Positions 11,634-22,319 of a DNA stretch of 64,000 nt are shown here, piece after piece. Source of the stretch: Anniella stebbinsi (taxonomy: Eukaryota > Chordata > Lepidosauria > Squamata > Anniellidae); assembly GCA_029215795.1 (NCBI GenBank), contig JARDYH010000003.1, forward strand, positions 261,261,062 through 261,325,061. The letters are read 5' to 3'. The notes under the pieces were generated by a model, which saw only the letters and a program-made list of their open reading frames with translations, was not told the origin of the DNA and ran no database searches. Made by a program: the position numbers and the translations under genes. Position 1 is the first letter of the stretch, and each line of letters opens with the position of its first letter.

Positions 11634-11794
11634 CTAAAAGGGTGGGGGGGGGAAGCTTGCAATCTCATATGGATATGAGTCAGAAAAAAATGACCTCAAG
11701 TGTGCCCAATTTTTCTGTTGTACTGTCTGGTGATGTAATACATGAGCTAAGCCTCCTTGTAGGCAATCATGTGAAGGACCCTCTTGAGTTATTT

Positions 11795-12105
11795 CATTTT
11801 GAGAGGGAAGTTATGGAATGAGAATTGATGGTGCCCCAATAGTGAAATGCTCTCCCAAAGGGAGTTTGCCTTGTTCCTACCTAGCTTTTTTGAAACACAA
11901 TATCCCAAGGCCTTTTAATAGTTTTACTCCCTGTGGAATTGGTCAGATGCTGTTTTTCTATGCAGTGTGATTTGTTGTTTTAGGGTTGATGTGTTTTTAT
12001 GGATTGCATCTTATTTAAATGCCTTGGAAGCCACCCTGGCATGACGTATTCTGGAAGGGCAGTATAGGAATGTCACAATTAAGTAATTAATTAATTAACT
12101 GCACA
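11795..12105 (+). repeat. L2-type LINE 3' end
   Basis: A degenerate C-terminal coding end is followed by the common 3' region (GCCTTGGAAGCCACCCTGGC, then GGGCAGTATAGGAATGT) and a TAATTAAT tail. The frame is broken. Confidence 0.5.
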
Positions 12106-12329
12106 AATTGGAAACCCGCCCAATGCCTTATCTATCTCTTTTGTACCGGCTATTCCATGATTGGAATACCGTGTTCAGGAATGAATGTATTATGGTTAAA
12201 AATGTCACAACATAAGATTTTAAATTTTCATTGGGAGAAATGAGAAATAAGTAACGTAGTACCTTCTGTCTGGCTGTTTCCTATGTGTGTGTGTTTTTTT
12301 CCCGCTCCTGTTAATATGAACTTGTCCAG

Positions 12330-12520
12330 TCATTAAGACCTGTAGGAGAAGCTCTCCTGAGGGTACTAACAGAAGCCCATTGCTCAACTATGTGGAGAAC
12401 AGCTTTCTCCTTTGTTGCTCCCAAACTATGGAATGCAACCCCTCATTGTGATCAAGCCCCTCTCTTGTGGCTTTCAGAAAGGGTGTGAATATACATCTCT
12501 TTAATTTAAGGTGCAGTCCT
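12330..12520 (+). repeat. L2-type LINE C-terminal fragment
   Basis: Contains TTTGTTGCTCCCAAACTATGG, corresponding to FVAPKLWN, then AATGCAACCCCTC and the downstream region of the L2 C-terminal block. No intact frame. Confidence 0.5.
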
Positions 12521-12607
12521 ATGCATGTTTAGGTATGACTGGCTGGGGAATGCTGGGAATTGCACAACCTTTTTTCCCCTAAACATGCATTGGATTTTCT
12601 CCATAGC

Positions 12608-12608
<1 letters not shown>

Positions 12609-12641
<33 letters not shown>
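12609..12641. repeat. (TA)n microsatellite
   Basis: A perfect alternating TA tract of about 33 bases. Confidence 0.95.
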
Positions 12642-12644
<3 letters not shown>

Positions 12645-13260
12645 CTGTGTTTTGTGGTTTTATAAATTTACTATTTTAAATTATGTACTCCAAAAAGTCT
12701 CAATAATGTTAATAATAATTCTGTTTCCTTAGAATTTGTAGGAGTTATCAAAGGTGTGTGAATTCTGGCTGCTATAATGTCATTCATCATGTTTTATTAC
12801 AGCATATTCTGATGAAGTTTAACGAAACAGGTTGAGCACCGGAGTCCTGTTATTATATGCTGAAGTATATTGAAAAAGTATTACACAGAGGACACACGTT
12901 GGAACCGATATACTACTGAACTGTAATGTGTTTATGAGTGTCACTCTGTAACATGGACCTATGTGCTTTGAAACATTTGGTTGAACCAATATATCTTACG
13001 TGTGCATATATAACAACACAGTGATTAGATGGAACACTTATGTGCATTTAATGAAATATATGTGAGTACAGTTATGCACTGATAAATATAAATACAAATA
13101 CTGTTAGATTTATCATTTTTGGGGGGTCCTAATTGTATTTTGGGTGGTTGGGTGCTAGGCACCTGAATATGGTATAGTATTACAACCACTGCCTCCTTTT
13201 TGTGGATATAATATAAACATATGCCATAAAGCAACCCTTTTTGTCCTAAGCTGCCTTAAC
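12645..13260 (+). mobile_element. Possible Penelope-like retroelement remnant around the hammerhead
   Basis: AT-rich sequence without a recognisable reverse transcriptase or GIY-YIG frame surrounds the hammerhead-like motif. In Penelope-like elements such motifs lie in the terminal repeat, so a truncated end is the simplest reading. Borders are unknown; only the motif supports it. Confidence 0.3.
12800..12862 (+). ncRNA. Hammerhead-ribozyme-like motif, probable Penelope-like element remnant
   Basis: The conserved core boxes are present in order: CTGATGA at 12809-12815 and CGAAA at 12823-12827. Helix III is 5 bp (12827-12831 with 12846-12850), closing a 14-base loop. The next bases give a GTT cleavage triplet (12849-12851). 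Helix I is 8 bp: CAGCATAT at 12800-12807 pairs with ATATGCTG at 12855-12862, with one U-A pair and a two-base bulge next to the core. Helix II is weak (2 bp, 12817-12818 with 12822-12823), which may lower activity. Hammerheads with short helices are known in Penelope-like retroelements. The fold is seen directly; activity and the Penelope link are inferred. Confidence 0.6.
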
Positions 13261-14292
13261 GAAAGATGTTGAAATTATGTCCCTGAGTGTAAATACAGAT
13301 ATGCAATTAGAAAGCTGCCAAAATGTGGTGGCGATGATGATGAGGATGATGAAACAGCAGAGGGGGGGGGGATGGGCATATCTACAATACAAAATTCTGC
13401 CAATTTTGTACAACTCTCATAGATTCCTCCAAAGAATCCTGGGAATTGTAGTCTGTTGAGAAAGTGGTGTGCATTCTTTGTCACCTATCCCAGGCTTTCT
13501 CAGAGAGATACATTCCAAAGGGTTCTCCAGAGAGAGGAAATGGCTTAAGCTAGTTTAAGGCTGCTATCTGATGCACACTTACACAGGAGGAAGACCCGTT
13601 TAAATCAGTAGGACTTAATTCCAAATAAATTAAGCATAGCATCAACCTTTAATGCTCCTTTAGAAAAGTGTCCCTTCCTAGGTTGTTTCACTGTTCCCCT
13701 TCTTAATGTACAGAAGGGGTAAAACCACTAAACGTTTGGCTAAGCATGTCTGCCATTCATCACAAAAGGAGGCTATGTAATGTACGCATGAATGGCATGC
13801 AGCTATATGACCGGAATACCTGGCAGCTGTTCTACAAGCTGCCGGGTGGGTGGGTGAGGTGGATTGGCTGTTTTTCAGCCATGATGCTTATGCTGTGTGT
13901 TCTATAGATACGCTGGAGTCAGCACGTAGAAACAACAGGGAGGTAGTTCATCATGCTGAGCAGGTCATGGCTAGCTGGAAAGATTAAATGGAGAAAAAAC
14001 AATAACAATGCTACGGCGACTGGGCCATGTCTCCGGAAACGTGCCGGTGGGCAGGACCATGAAAAACAAATGAACAAAACATCTGAATGGGCTTACTGGG
14101 AGGGGTGATGGACTTTTGTCAGAGGCAGCATGGATCTTTCCCATATAAGCAAGTGCTACATAGGGGATGAAGCCAGTGTAAGGAGGAGCTGGTCTCAATG
14201 GAAACATGTTGCCTGTGATCATGTTATCTTTGTAGAAAGGAAAGGACATACACACACCATGCTCCCTGTCCCTCTTGATTCTCATTTTATTT

Positions 14293-14295
<3 letters not shown>
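13261..14295. other. Low-copy sequence with minor repeat traces
   Basis: Short traces of a CATGCATAGGATTGC-like repeat (about 13570-13640) and of an AATCCTGGGAATTGTAGT motif (13434-13452) are present, with a G-run at 13362-13370. No gene is seen. Confidence 0.3.

Positions 14296-14296
<1 letters not shown>

Positions 14297-14327
<31 letters not shown>
14297..14327. repeat. (AT)n microsatellite
   Basis: An alternating AT tract, followed after about 40 bases by a tetranucleotide tract. Confidence 0.95.
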
Positions 14328-14334
<7 letters not shown>

Positions 14335-14369
14335 TCAAATGGTTAAGTGATGCACCAGCTTCAGGGAGC

Positions 14370-14422
14370 TTCCTTCCTTCCTTCCTTCCTTCCTTCCTTC
14401 CTTCCTTCCTTCCTTCCTTCCT
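14370..14422. repeat. (TTCC)n microsatellite
   Basis: About 13 tandem TTCC units. It creates the artificial Leu-Pro-Ser-Phe repeat in overlapping frames. Confidence 0.95.
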
Positions 14423-14824
14423 TTTTCCAGAATGTCTCTGGAATCCACATGCCATTCTTAGCACTATTATTCATCTTTGAGCCTCATTCTTTCTGTGAAA
14501 TGGGTATTGCAGCAGAAAACTCTGGTTTCAAAAGAGTGGTTCTTTGTTTTGAACCTCAAACCCCACTTGTTCTTGGGCAAGTTGCATTTCTTGAAGCCTT
14601 CTAGGAAATGCGGGTTTTGCGACTGACCATGTCTACCACCGGCAGATATTTTGTGAAGGGGCCAGCCCCATGGCAGCAATTTTTTAGGAGAAACCATGAC
14701 ACTCTCCAAATTCCAGATGTGTCCACCAACCCCAAAAAAGGTTGGAGATGCCTATCTTAATGTGTGAGTAGTTTCATTTGAAAGGGGGGGGGGGTCCCCT
14801 TCAGGTAGCCTGATCCTAAATCTT

Positions 14825-14935
14825 ATGTGGTTTTACAGATCATCAAAACTAGCACATTGAATTGGGCCTGACAACAGATAGGAAGCCAGTGCCATTCCTG
14901 CAGCGGTGGGGTGACATGCTTGCTCCCAATGTCCA
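14825..14935 (-). repeat. L2-type LINE fragment
   Basis: The plus strand shows AACTAGCACATTGAATTGGG, then GATAGGAAGCCAGTGCCATT. This is the reversed L2 segment also seen at 2240-2290. Confidence 0.5.
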
Positions 14936-15265
14936 TGCCGCAGACCAGCAGCTCCCTGTTTTGTGAGTGGAAGGGCAAAATGGCAAAAGCATGTGCCCAC
15001 ACTCTCTTTTGCCCTTTTCTTCCTGTGGCCTTTTCTCCTGCCATCAGGTGGAAGTCTTCATTTCTCTGGCTGACTCCCATCAAATCATCCTTAAAACTGT
15101 CTGGGTCTGAGGTATCTACTTTAGATAGTGTAGGGGTTGGCTATCAGATATTAGATGGGTAAGCTGAAAGGAAAAGAATGCATAAAGATTCAAATGACAG
15201 TGTTTAAAAATTAACTGGAGAAAAATGTTAATAAGAAAATGGTTTGAAATCTGCATAGATACAAA

Positions 15266-15292
15266 CACACAACACACACACACACACACACA
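15266..15292. repeat. (CA)n microsatellite
   Basis: A near-perfect CA tract of about 27 bases. Confidence 0.9.
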
Positions 15293-15643
15293 ATATGAGC
15301 AATAGGGTAATAACATAACCAGGGATAGACACATCCAGTTAACAAACTAGATATTGTCCTTATTTTATTCAGCTCCCTTCTAGAGATGGGCAAATTCACC
15401 TGCGTCCAATTTATCGGACACTCACCCCATTGCCATTGACATCCACCGCCACTTGCCAGGCCATGCAAGCTTCTTTTGAGGCATAGAGAGACCTGATGAG
15501 TTCTCAGCAGCAATCCAACCTCACTCCAGAAATTATATATTTCCACCTTTTATTGTGTAATGGGGCCTTTACAGCCTTCATTGATGCAATGTAATTTATG
15601 GAGCCTCCATTGTGGCACACATTGAGGCTCTGGACCTGGGCAG

Positions 15644-16030
15644 ATGGCCACAAAGATCTTGTTGGGCCTTGGGGTCAAGATCAGGCCTGTTCCCCATAGT
15701 GTGGGGGAAGGAATTTCAGGCTATCAATCAGAATCAGATTCTGAACCAGAAGAAACAGGACTAGAAATGTACCAGCCAACACAGGAAGTGGGGGAGGAGA
15801 TTCTCCTAGGCTCTTCAGGAGCCAGGGATGAATCTTCATCAGACTTTATCTGAAAAAATGCTAACAGAGTCCATGAGAACTCAACATTCCTCGGAGGGGG
15901 AAGGGACTTCAGAGTTGACTGATCCCAGAGTCCGCTGCAGATTGAAACGGGCAGAGCTAAAAGAAGGTGAGAAGCAATCAGCTCAGCTAGTTTCTCACAA
16001 AAGGCTTCTTCAGAGGAACCCTCCCTGAAG
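15644..16030 (+). pseudogene. Broken acidic, serine-rich reading frame, probably element-derived
   Basis: One frame (15644-15853) reads SESDSEPEETGLEM...SSGARDESSSDFI and stops. An overlapping frame (15828-16028) continues with HSSEGEGTSELTDPRVRCRLKRAEL-type sequence: an acidic Ser/Glu stretch, then a basic Arg/Lys stretch. The smooth change of composition across the overlap suggests one original frame split by a frameshift. Similar acidic-then-basic frames occur in squamate repeats, so an LTR-type or other element remnant is more likely than a host gene. The family is not recognised. Confidence 0.35.
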
Positions 16031-16904
16031 TTAAGGGGCTCGGGGTGGGTGGGAAACCCTTCCCTTTTGTTGAAAGGACAATTGTCTAGCTAAGTCAGCC
16101 AAGTTTTAGCCTAGAGGAAATTTCCTAATCTTTACATTCTCTTCACGTCCAAAGAGATGTTTATTAGCTGAAAATAGTTTTGTGAATTGCTTGGCAGACA
16201 TCTTTATTACATTACAGTGGGAGGGCTTGGGAACACACACTTGTGGGAACTCAGATTGGAGTCCTCATACACATTACAGGCACCCGACTGGGTTCAGGGG
16301 GCAGACAAGGGGAAATCCGTTGGACTCCTGAACTCGGTCGGGCACTTGCGACATCCCTGCCCTTATCCAAGCAAAATCTTCCTGTCAACCTGTTCTCCAG
16401 TTCCAGCAGCTTTGGATTTTCTTGGCCTTCTTTCCTTCCTTCTCTCTTTTTTTCCTGTCTTTCTGTTTCTGCCTCACACTGTTTATCTTAAAACTGGTTA
16501 TTTTCCCTCTCCAAATTCAATCAATCTCAGAGAAGGTCCAAAGCGGGCTGAGGAGGATCAGGGCTGAATCTGAAGCTCTGAATTGACCTCTGAAAAGGGT
16601 CTGCATGTCCCTTCACCGCCCTAGTTAGCAGTGCAGCAATGCTGGGACATGTGGGTGTGTAAAAAAAGGCTAGGGGAGGTGTATGTGGCCCATGGGCCGT
16701 GGGCTGCTTACCCTTGCTCTAAGGAGTGATTTTACACATGTAGAGAAGAAAATGTATTCAATGTGACAAGAAGGAAAGCTAAAACATAGCCTGTTCTGAG
16801 CTTTGAATGAATACTGCTTTTGCTTGTTTTGATACAGATTGATACAGATTCTACATTGATGTGAACGTCATCTTCTATGGGGAACACATGGAAACCCCAT
16901 TTTA

Positions 16905-17018
16905 ATATACTATATTCATATAGTTTAATATATTATTTAATGAATTTATACACTGCTTGCTAGATCGAAAGGTATGTCTAAGTAGTTTACAGGAACGGAA
17001 TAAAATAATAATTACAAA
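16905..17018 (-). repeat. L2-type LINE 3' end, part split by a foldback hAT
   Basis: TTTATACACTGCTTGCTAGA, then AAGTAGTTTACAGGAACG, is the reversed end of an L2-type LINE. It continues on the other side of the insertion, at 17689. Confidence 0.5.
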
Positions 17019-17680
17019 TAAGGGTGGGCACGCCAGAAAATATCGTCGTTTATCGTTATCATCATTTTGGACCAAAAAATTTATCATCTTCATTCATATC
17101 ATAGGTGAACTGTATCGTCTTCACTATAATTATCATGAAAAAAATGATACTTTTTGCAGACCTGTTTTAAAAGAAAAAAATGCCTATAACTTCTGTATTT
17201 TAAAAGTTAGAGGCATGAAACATGGTCACAGTGCTTATGGGGTATGCCTAAGTATGTGCATGAAATTTGAGATCAATCCCTCCAACGATCGATTTTATAT
17301 GATTTTTTAAAGGTCGTTTCAGTTCTGACATCAGAATGACAGCTCGCCACGTGCATTCATTCAGACCTGTCAGAATGGAAACAATCTTTTAAAAATTCAT
17401 ATAAAATTGAGGGTTGGAGGGATTGATCTCAAATTTCATACACATACTTAAGCATACCCCATAAGCACTGTGACCAAGTTTCAAGCCTCTAACCTTTAAA
17501 ATACAGAAGTTATAGGTATATTTATATGGCAGTCTGATAAAATGATAAAATCGCCCGAAAATTATCATCTCCGATGATTATCATAGATTTATCTATCATA
17601 TCGTCATCGTTAAACACATGCACGATAACAACCTTATTGTATCGTTATCGTACATTTTAACGATACGATACACATCTCTA
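17019..17680. mobile_element. Foldback hAT-like element A, TATCG type, 662 bp
   Basis: Ends are TAAGGGTGGGCACG and the inverse of TAGAGATGTGTATCG. An exact 8-base duplication ATTACAAA flanks it (17011-17018 and 17681-17688), the target-site size of hAT transposons. Subterminal DNA is packed with ATCGTTATCG words. Long inner inverted arms share a block with AACTTCTGTATTTTAAAAGT and ATGGGGTATGCCTAAGTATG. It encodes no transposase. The same family occurs at 20583 and 48929. Confidence 0.85.
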
Positions 17681-17688
17681 ATTACAAA

Positions 17689-18175
17689 TACAAAAATCCA
17701 TTAATGTTCATCGTCTTTAACATCTTTACAACCAAAACTAAAAGCACAATCATTAATAAACAGATTATCAAATCATTTAGGGAAGGCTTGGGGAAAGAGA
17801 TGGGTCTTGAATAGGCACCTAAAACATGCCACAGTTGGTGCAGCCTGAATAGCAGCAGGAAGGACATTCTGTAAGGTGGGGACCATCATGGAAAATACCC
17901 AATTCCAGGTAGCCACCAGATGACAATCTACATGGTTGCGGTTACAACCAAGGAGTCCTCCTCCAAAATTCTTAGTGATTGCACAGTTCTGTACTGGAGA
18001 AGGTGGTCTGCCAAGTGCCTTTATTACAAGCTGTTTAGGGCTTTATAGGCCAAAAGTAAGGCCTTGAACGCAACTCAGTAGCTAATAGCCAACACAGTCA
18101 CTTATAAACTAGTGTAATGTGTGAGTGGCCACATGGCCCATTTCACATCCTGGCTGCTGCATTTGCACCACAGCT
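17689..18175 (-). repeat. L2-type LINE, remainder after element A
   Basis: Reversed L2 wording: GGGTCTTGAATAGGCACCTA, GGACATTCTGTAAGGTGGGG, GTTTAGGGCTTTATAGGCC and CTGGCTGCTGCATTTGCACC. No intact frame. Together with 16905-17018 it forms one insertion that predates element A. Confidence 0.6.
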
Positions 18176-18514
18176 CTCAGGCCAAGCACAAGGAAGACTC
18201 CCCCCCCCCCATAAAGTGCATTTCATATATTTTCTTCCCTGTGTCATGCTAAACTGCAATGTTCCTTCTCTACAATGTGAAAAATGCATTCCCCCCCCTA
18301 CCCCAAGTTAGGAAGTCATTTATTTTAGCAGCAGTCATCTTGTTTTCCTAAAGAAGTGTCAGTGGCTGGGATATTAATTTCTTTGCCATTGAGTTCTATC
18401 AGGGCAGGGCAAAGGCTCATTTGTAAAATCTGTCAGTAAAAAGATGGTCCTTTGAATGCATAGCATAATTTCCCTGCAACATGTGCATGAGCCCCTCATG
18501 GCACAATGGACACT

Positions 18515-19053
18515 GCCCTTTCTGCACCATAGGGGAGGAGAGGGCAGGAAGTGGGGAAGCCTACTTCCAGGTCTGGCACACAAAGGCCGCACCAGAATGC
18601 GACAGCCTGGGCTTTGCAACTTGCGCTGGCCATTTTTTTAAAAATTGATCTGTGGAAGAGCGCACGAGAGCTTGTGCGCAAAAGGTTAGTTAATTTTGAA
18701 AAAAACAACCGCGTGCGATCCAGCCCCTTTCCCCTCCGCCATCCTGGGAATGGCAATTTCACAGTCCCCCTTCCTGATGGTTTCAGAGCCACACGGTGCG
18801 GCTCCGTGGCCATTGGTGCATCCACGCTTACTCACGGGTAAGCGTGGCTGCACCCGGGATGGGCAGCTACATCAGCTGCCCATCTCGCTTCACTCCCTGG
18901 AGAAGGGAACAAACTGGGATCATAGCATTCCCTGAACTCCCGGGAAAATGGAGGGCTGGCCCCTGCCTGCTTGCAGGATGCTCTGTGCATCATACGGACT
19001 CTCCGTGAGCAGGTAGGGGCAGCCCCTTGAAAAATGGCTGGTGCAGAAAGGGT
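18515..19053. mobile_element. GC-rich MITE (family 5)
   Basis: Inverted ends CCCTTTCTGCACCAT and its counterpart finishing GGTGCAGAAAGGGT. The interior is CpG-rich, with GCTTACTCACGGGTAAGC (a near-perfect short palindrome), CACGGTGCGGCTCCGTGG and CTCCCGGGAAAATGG, as in the copies at 9153 and 61721. No coding capacity. Confidence 0.7.
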
Positions 19054-19079
19054 TGACTACAATACACTCAAATAAATCT

Positions 19080-19485
19080 GCTTCCATTCAGCATGGAAAT
19101 TATGGAATTTTTCTGTGTTGCTATTCAGAATTGCTCTGGATAATCAATTATTTTCAATAGGAGGCTTGCAGGGATTTGATTCGAAGGGAAACCATAAATG
19201 AACTAATGATTTGGTAGTAATAAAATCCCAGATCCTTTTTGCATTTCATTGCATTCATCAAAGCCTTATGCTTTGAAGACATATTTCAGATAATTAATTT
19301 GTTGCTAGAGGGTGCATCCATTACAGCTATATTTATATAACAAACAAATATGTTTTTAATAAGTGATGGTAATAGAAGCCAGGTTGGTGACAAACAGCTG
19401 CATTACTTAAAACAATTAGTTGCAGAGTGTGGATTCCTTCCTGCACTGAGACTGGAGTGCTGAGAGAAATCCTTTGGAAATGTCA
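19080..19485. other. Candidate conserved noncoding element
   Basis: About 400 repeat-free, AT-rich bases with clustered TAATT, TTAAT and ATTTGCAT-like words (GATAATTAATTTGTTGC, ATGATTTGGTAGTAATAAA). No reading frame. The call rests only on composition and lack of repeats. Confidence 0.3.
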
Positions 19486-19559
19486 TGAACCTAGCTCCTC
19501 AGCTGAAGCTCAGTCATAGACGTACTGGATTGTGTTGCCAAATTCTCAGACTCATAGCC

Positions 19560-19865
19560 ACAAAATAATGATAAGAAGAAACCTGCTGGATCAGACCAAA
19601 GGTCCATTTAGTCCAACACTCTGTTCCTACAGTGGCCAACCAGTGGTCAAACAGGAAGCCACAAGCAGGAGGTGGGTGCAACATACACCCTCCTGATGTA
19701 TACTTAGTAGCCATTGATAGCCTTTTCCTCCAGGAACTTCTCCAACCTCCTTTTAAAGCCATCACTACGTCTTGTGGTAGTAAATTCCATAGTTTAACTA
19801 TGCACTGTGTGAAGAAATACTTCCTTTTATCTGTACTGAATCTTCCACCTTCTTTACAGCAGCTG
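19560..19865 (-). repeat. CR1 LINE 3' fragment, outer part
   Basis: Reversed CR1 wording: CCTGCTGGATCAGACCAAAG, TAGCCATTGATAGCCTTTTC, AAATTCCATAGTTTAACTAT, then CACTGTGTGAAGAAATACTT. The element is interrupted by a MITE and continues at 19981. Confidence 0.8.
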
Positions 19866-19980
19866 CACACTTGGGTGGAATCTACACTGCTGCTTTATAA
19901 CAGTATTGAACTGTGGGCCACATGACACATTTTCAAACCACTCTCAAAATGTTATATCCTGCTTGGTGTAGATCAGGCCT
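19866..19980. mobile_element. Short palindromic MITE family 1 copy inside CR1
   Basis: GGTGGAATCTACACTGCTGC on the left and TATATCCTGCTTGGTGTAGATC on the right form the arms. The surrounding CR1 resumes in the same orientation, so this copy inserted into an existing CR1. It is shorter than family copies elsewhere. Confidence 0.65.
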
Positions 19981-20165
19981 GGGTTAACATTTTCACTGAG
20001 CTGTCCACTACAACCCCAAGATCTCTTTCTTGGTCTATCACCACCAGCTCAGATCTCATCAGGTTACAATGCTTGTTCTAATGCAGCCCAGAATTGCATT
20101 AGCCCTTTCATTGGCTATCTCACAATGCGGACTCATGTTCAGCTTGCTGTTGACGACCACACAGG
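19981..20165 (-). repeat. CR1 LINE fragment, inner part
   Basis: Reversed CR1 sequence: GTCCACTACAACCCCAAGAT, CATTAGCCCTTTCATTGGCT and CTCATGTTCAGCTTGCTGTT. It belongs to the same copy as 19560-19865. Confidence 0.75.
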
Positions 20166-20535
20166 AACGTTGGCTTTACATAATATTGCCCAATATGAAA
20201 TTATTGGAATATATTATGGGTGACTCAGTCCCCAGTTTAGGCCAAATACTGGGATTAAGTCAATCATTTGGTTCCAGTTCCATTCTCTCTCTCTCTCTCC
20301 GTTTGTTTGTATGTGCACACATGAATAATCTGCCTCAGTTTTTAAGCAAAGGGATCCTCTTCAATAACAGTGTGCAAAATTACTTTGCAGAGTAAGAGAG
20401 GCAGAATATGAGTCTGAGCTTTCAATGTAACACAACACCCATTTAATAAAACATAATACATGGCATGAAAGGGAAAAGAAGATCAAAATTCCATCTCACA
20501 AATCTAAGATCCACAGCTGCATCCGCCGGGCTGTC
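20166..20535. other. Low-copy sequence
   Basis: A short (CT)n tract lies at 20287-20299. Nothing else is recognised. Confidence 0.3.

Positions 20536-20581
<46 letters not shown>
20536..20581. repeat. (TA)n microsatellite
   Basis: A TA tract directly abutting foldback element B, where a terminal TA may have seeded the expansion. Confidence 0.95.
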
Positions 20582-20582
<1 letters not shown>

Positions 20583-20584
<2 letters not shown>

Positions 20585-21010
20585 GTGTGCGCGCCAAAAA
20601 AAAACGTTGTTTATCGTTATCGTCATTTCGGCCCAAAAAAATTATCGTCTTCATTCTTATTGTAGGTGAACCGTAACATCTTCACAATAATTATCATGAA
20701 AAAATGATATTTTTGCAGCCCTATTTTTAAAGAAAAAATGCCTATAACTTCTGTATTTTAAAAGTTAAAGGCTTGAAACTTGGTCACAGCGCTTATGGGG
20801 TATGCCTAAGTATGTGTATGAAATGTGAGATCGATCCCTCCAAATCTCGATTTTATATGAATTTTTTAAAGATCGTTTCCATTCTGACAGGTCTGAATGA
20901 ACGCACATGGCAAGCTGTCATTCTGATGTCAGAACTGAAATGATCTTTAATAAATTCATATAAAATCGAGGGTTGGAGGGATCAATCTCAAATTTGGCAC
21001 ATATGTGTAG
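20583..21010. mobile_element. Foldback hAT-like element B, TATCG type, truncated
   Basis: Begins GTGGTGTGCGCGCCAAAA, then TTTATCGTTATCGTC, in the same orientation as element A and with the same internal blocks (TAACTTCTGTATTTTAAAAG, GCTTATGGGGTATGCC). The second arm returns as GATCAATCTCAAATTT and then ends. The terminal TATCG-rich part of the right side is missing and no duplication is visible. Confidence 0.75.
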
Positions 21011-21201
21011 GAGCCTAAATCCCATAGGAGCCTAAATCCCACCACCACCTTGGGCCTCGGCCTACACACCTTGAATTGCTGCCAGTCTTGGTTCACCCCA
21101 GAACCCCTACCAAATGAGAACAGCTCCCCAGAACCAGAGACAGACACTGGTCCCCCTTATGATACATCACATTCCATATCAGTGTCCCATAATTTTATGG
21201 T

Positions 21202-21371
21202 GGCCCCGTTCAGAAGACACCTTGAAACACTGCTTTAACAACAGTGAATAAGGCTTTGCCTTATTCACCATGGTTAAAGCCATGGTTTAAGGGGTCTTCT
21301 GAACACGACCTGGCTTTCTGGCTTAACCACCGTGGTTAAAGCCATGATTTAAGGTGTCTTCTGAAAGGGGC
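21202..21371. mobile_element. MITE family 3 (GTTCAGAAGACACCTT ends)
   Basis: Ends GGCCCCGTTCAGAAGACACC and GGTGTCTTCTGAAAGGGGCC are inverted copies. The middle holds inverted CCATGGTTTAAGGGGTCTTC arms, so the copy is tripartite. Related to 21605-21856 and 23753-23965. Confidence 0.65.
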
Positions 21372-21604
21372 CAATGTCTCTTAACGGTCACATTCAGGAA
21401 GAACGATGTCTTAAAATACATAGATATTGCTAGCGCAATGGGGATGGCTCAAGAATTTGCTGGAGCTAAAGTACCAGTAAAAGGATCTGTTGCTCCATAA
21501 GTGCCACCAGTACTGTGCAGACCAAGAAAATCAAATGTCGCATGAAAGCATCCTTGGTTTCCATGCCCCCTATGGTTCCTTATTGACGAGACCCACCTGA
21601 AGAT

Positions 21605-21856
21605 GGGCCTGTTCAGAAGGCATCTTAAACCCTGCTGGTTAAAGCTTTTGGTTACGCAGCAGGGTTTAAGGTGTCTTGTGTGATGCCTTTTGCTATACCC
21701 TGCTCACTCACGACCCACAGTCGGACCATCTGCAGGAGGGTTAGCAGCTCTAACTATGGCTTAAACTGTTGTGTGGTTAGTGCTTGTGGTTAGTGCTAAC
21801 CCCAGAGAACCACAGTTTAATTAACCACAGAACTTAAAGTGTCATCTGAACAGACC
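21605..21856. mobile_element. MITE family 3
   Basis: Starts GGGCCTGTTCAGAAGGCATC and ends AAGTGTCATCTGAACAGACCC. Inner inverted TTAACCAC or GTGGTTA words give a partial foldback. Non-coding. Confidence 0.6.
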
Positions 21857-22319
21857 CGGTGTCTTGCCAGAGGGGCCTCAAAATTCTGGAGCTTGTGTTA
21901 CATACAGGGCATATTCCACCCTAAGCAGAGAGCTCAGTGTTAGGGGAAGGGGAAGGAGTTCATTCAGGTCAGATTTTTGATACGAACTTTCCAAATAAAA
22001 ATGTGACCGGGAACATAGATACCCTCATGCATTTGCACTTTTCTGGATTTTATTTCTGGATTTTATTATTACAATTCAGTTCTCTGAAAAAAAATGTATA
22101 AAATGTGTGTATTTTCAAGGGGTAGCGTGAACGACAATGTAACTACTAGTGACATAAATATATAAAGGAACTGTTTGCAAAAAAAAAAAAAAAATGCAAA
22201 TATTCAGCAAAAGTGAATAAAAACTGTATGCAAACGTCCATGCTGACTTTTAAAGAAAATAATAACGAAAGAAATCACAAAGCGAGAGAAACTGAATTTG
22301 ATAGATTTGTCCCTATTCG

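Noticed and set aside
12609..12641. Cruciform-forming TA tract as a functional origin or boundary
   Set aside because: Several similar TA tracts occur in the window and nothing marks this one as special.
17540..17680. Operator-like cluster of TATCG palindromes acting as host regulation
   Set aside because: The words lie at the end of a transposon and recur in its relatives, so transposase binding is the better explanation.
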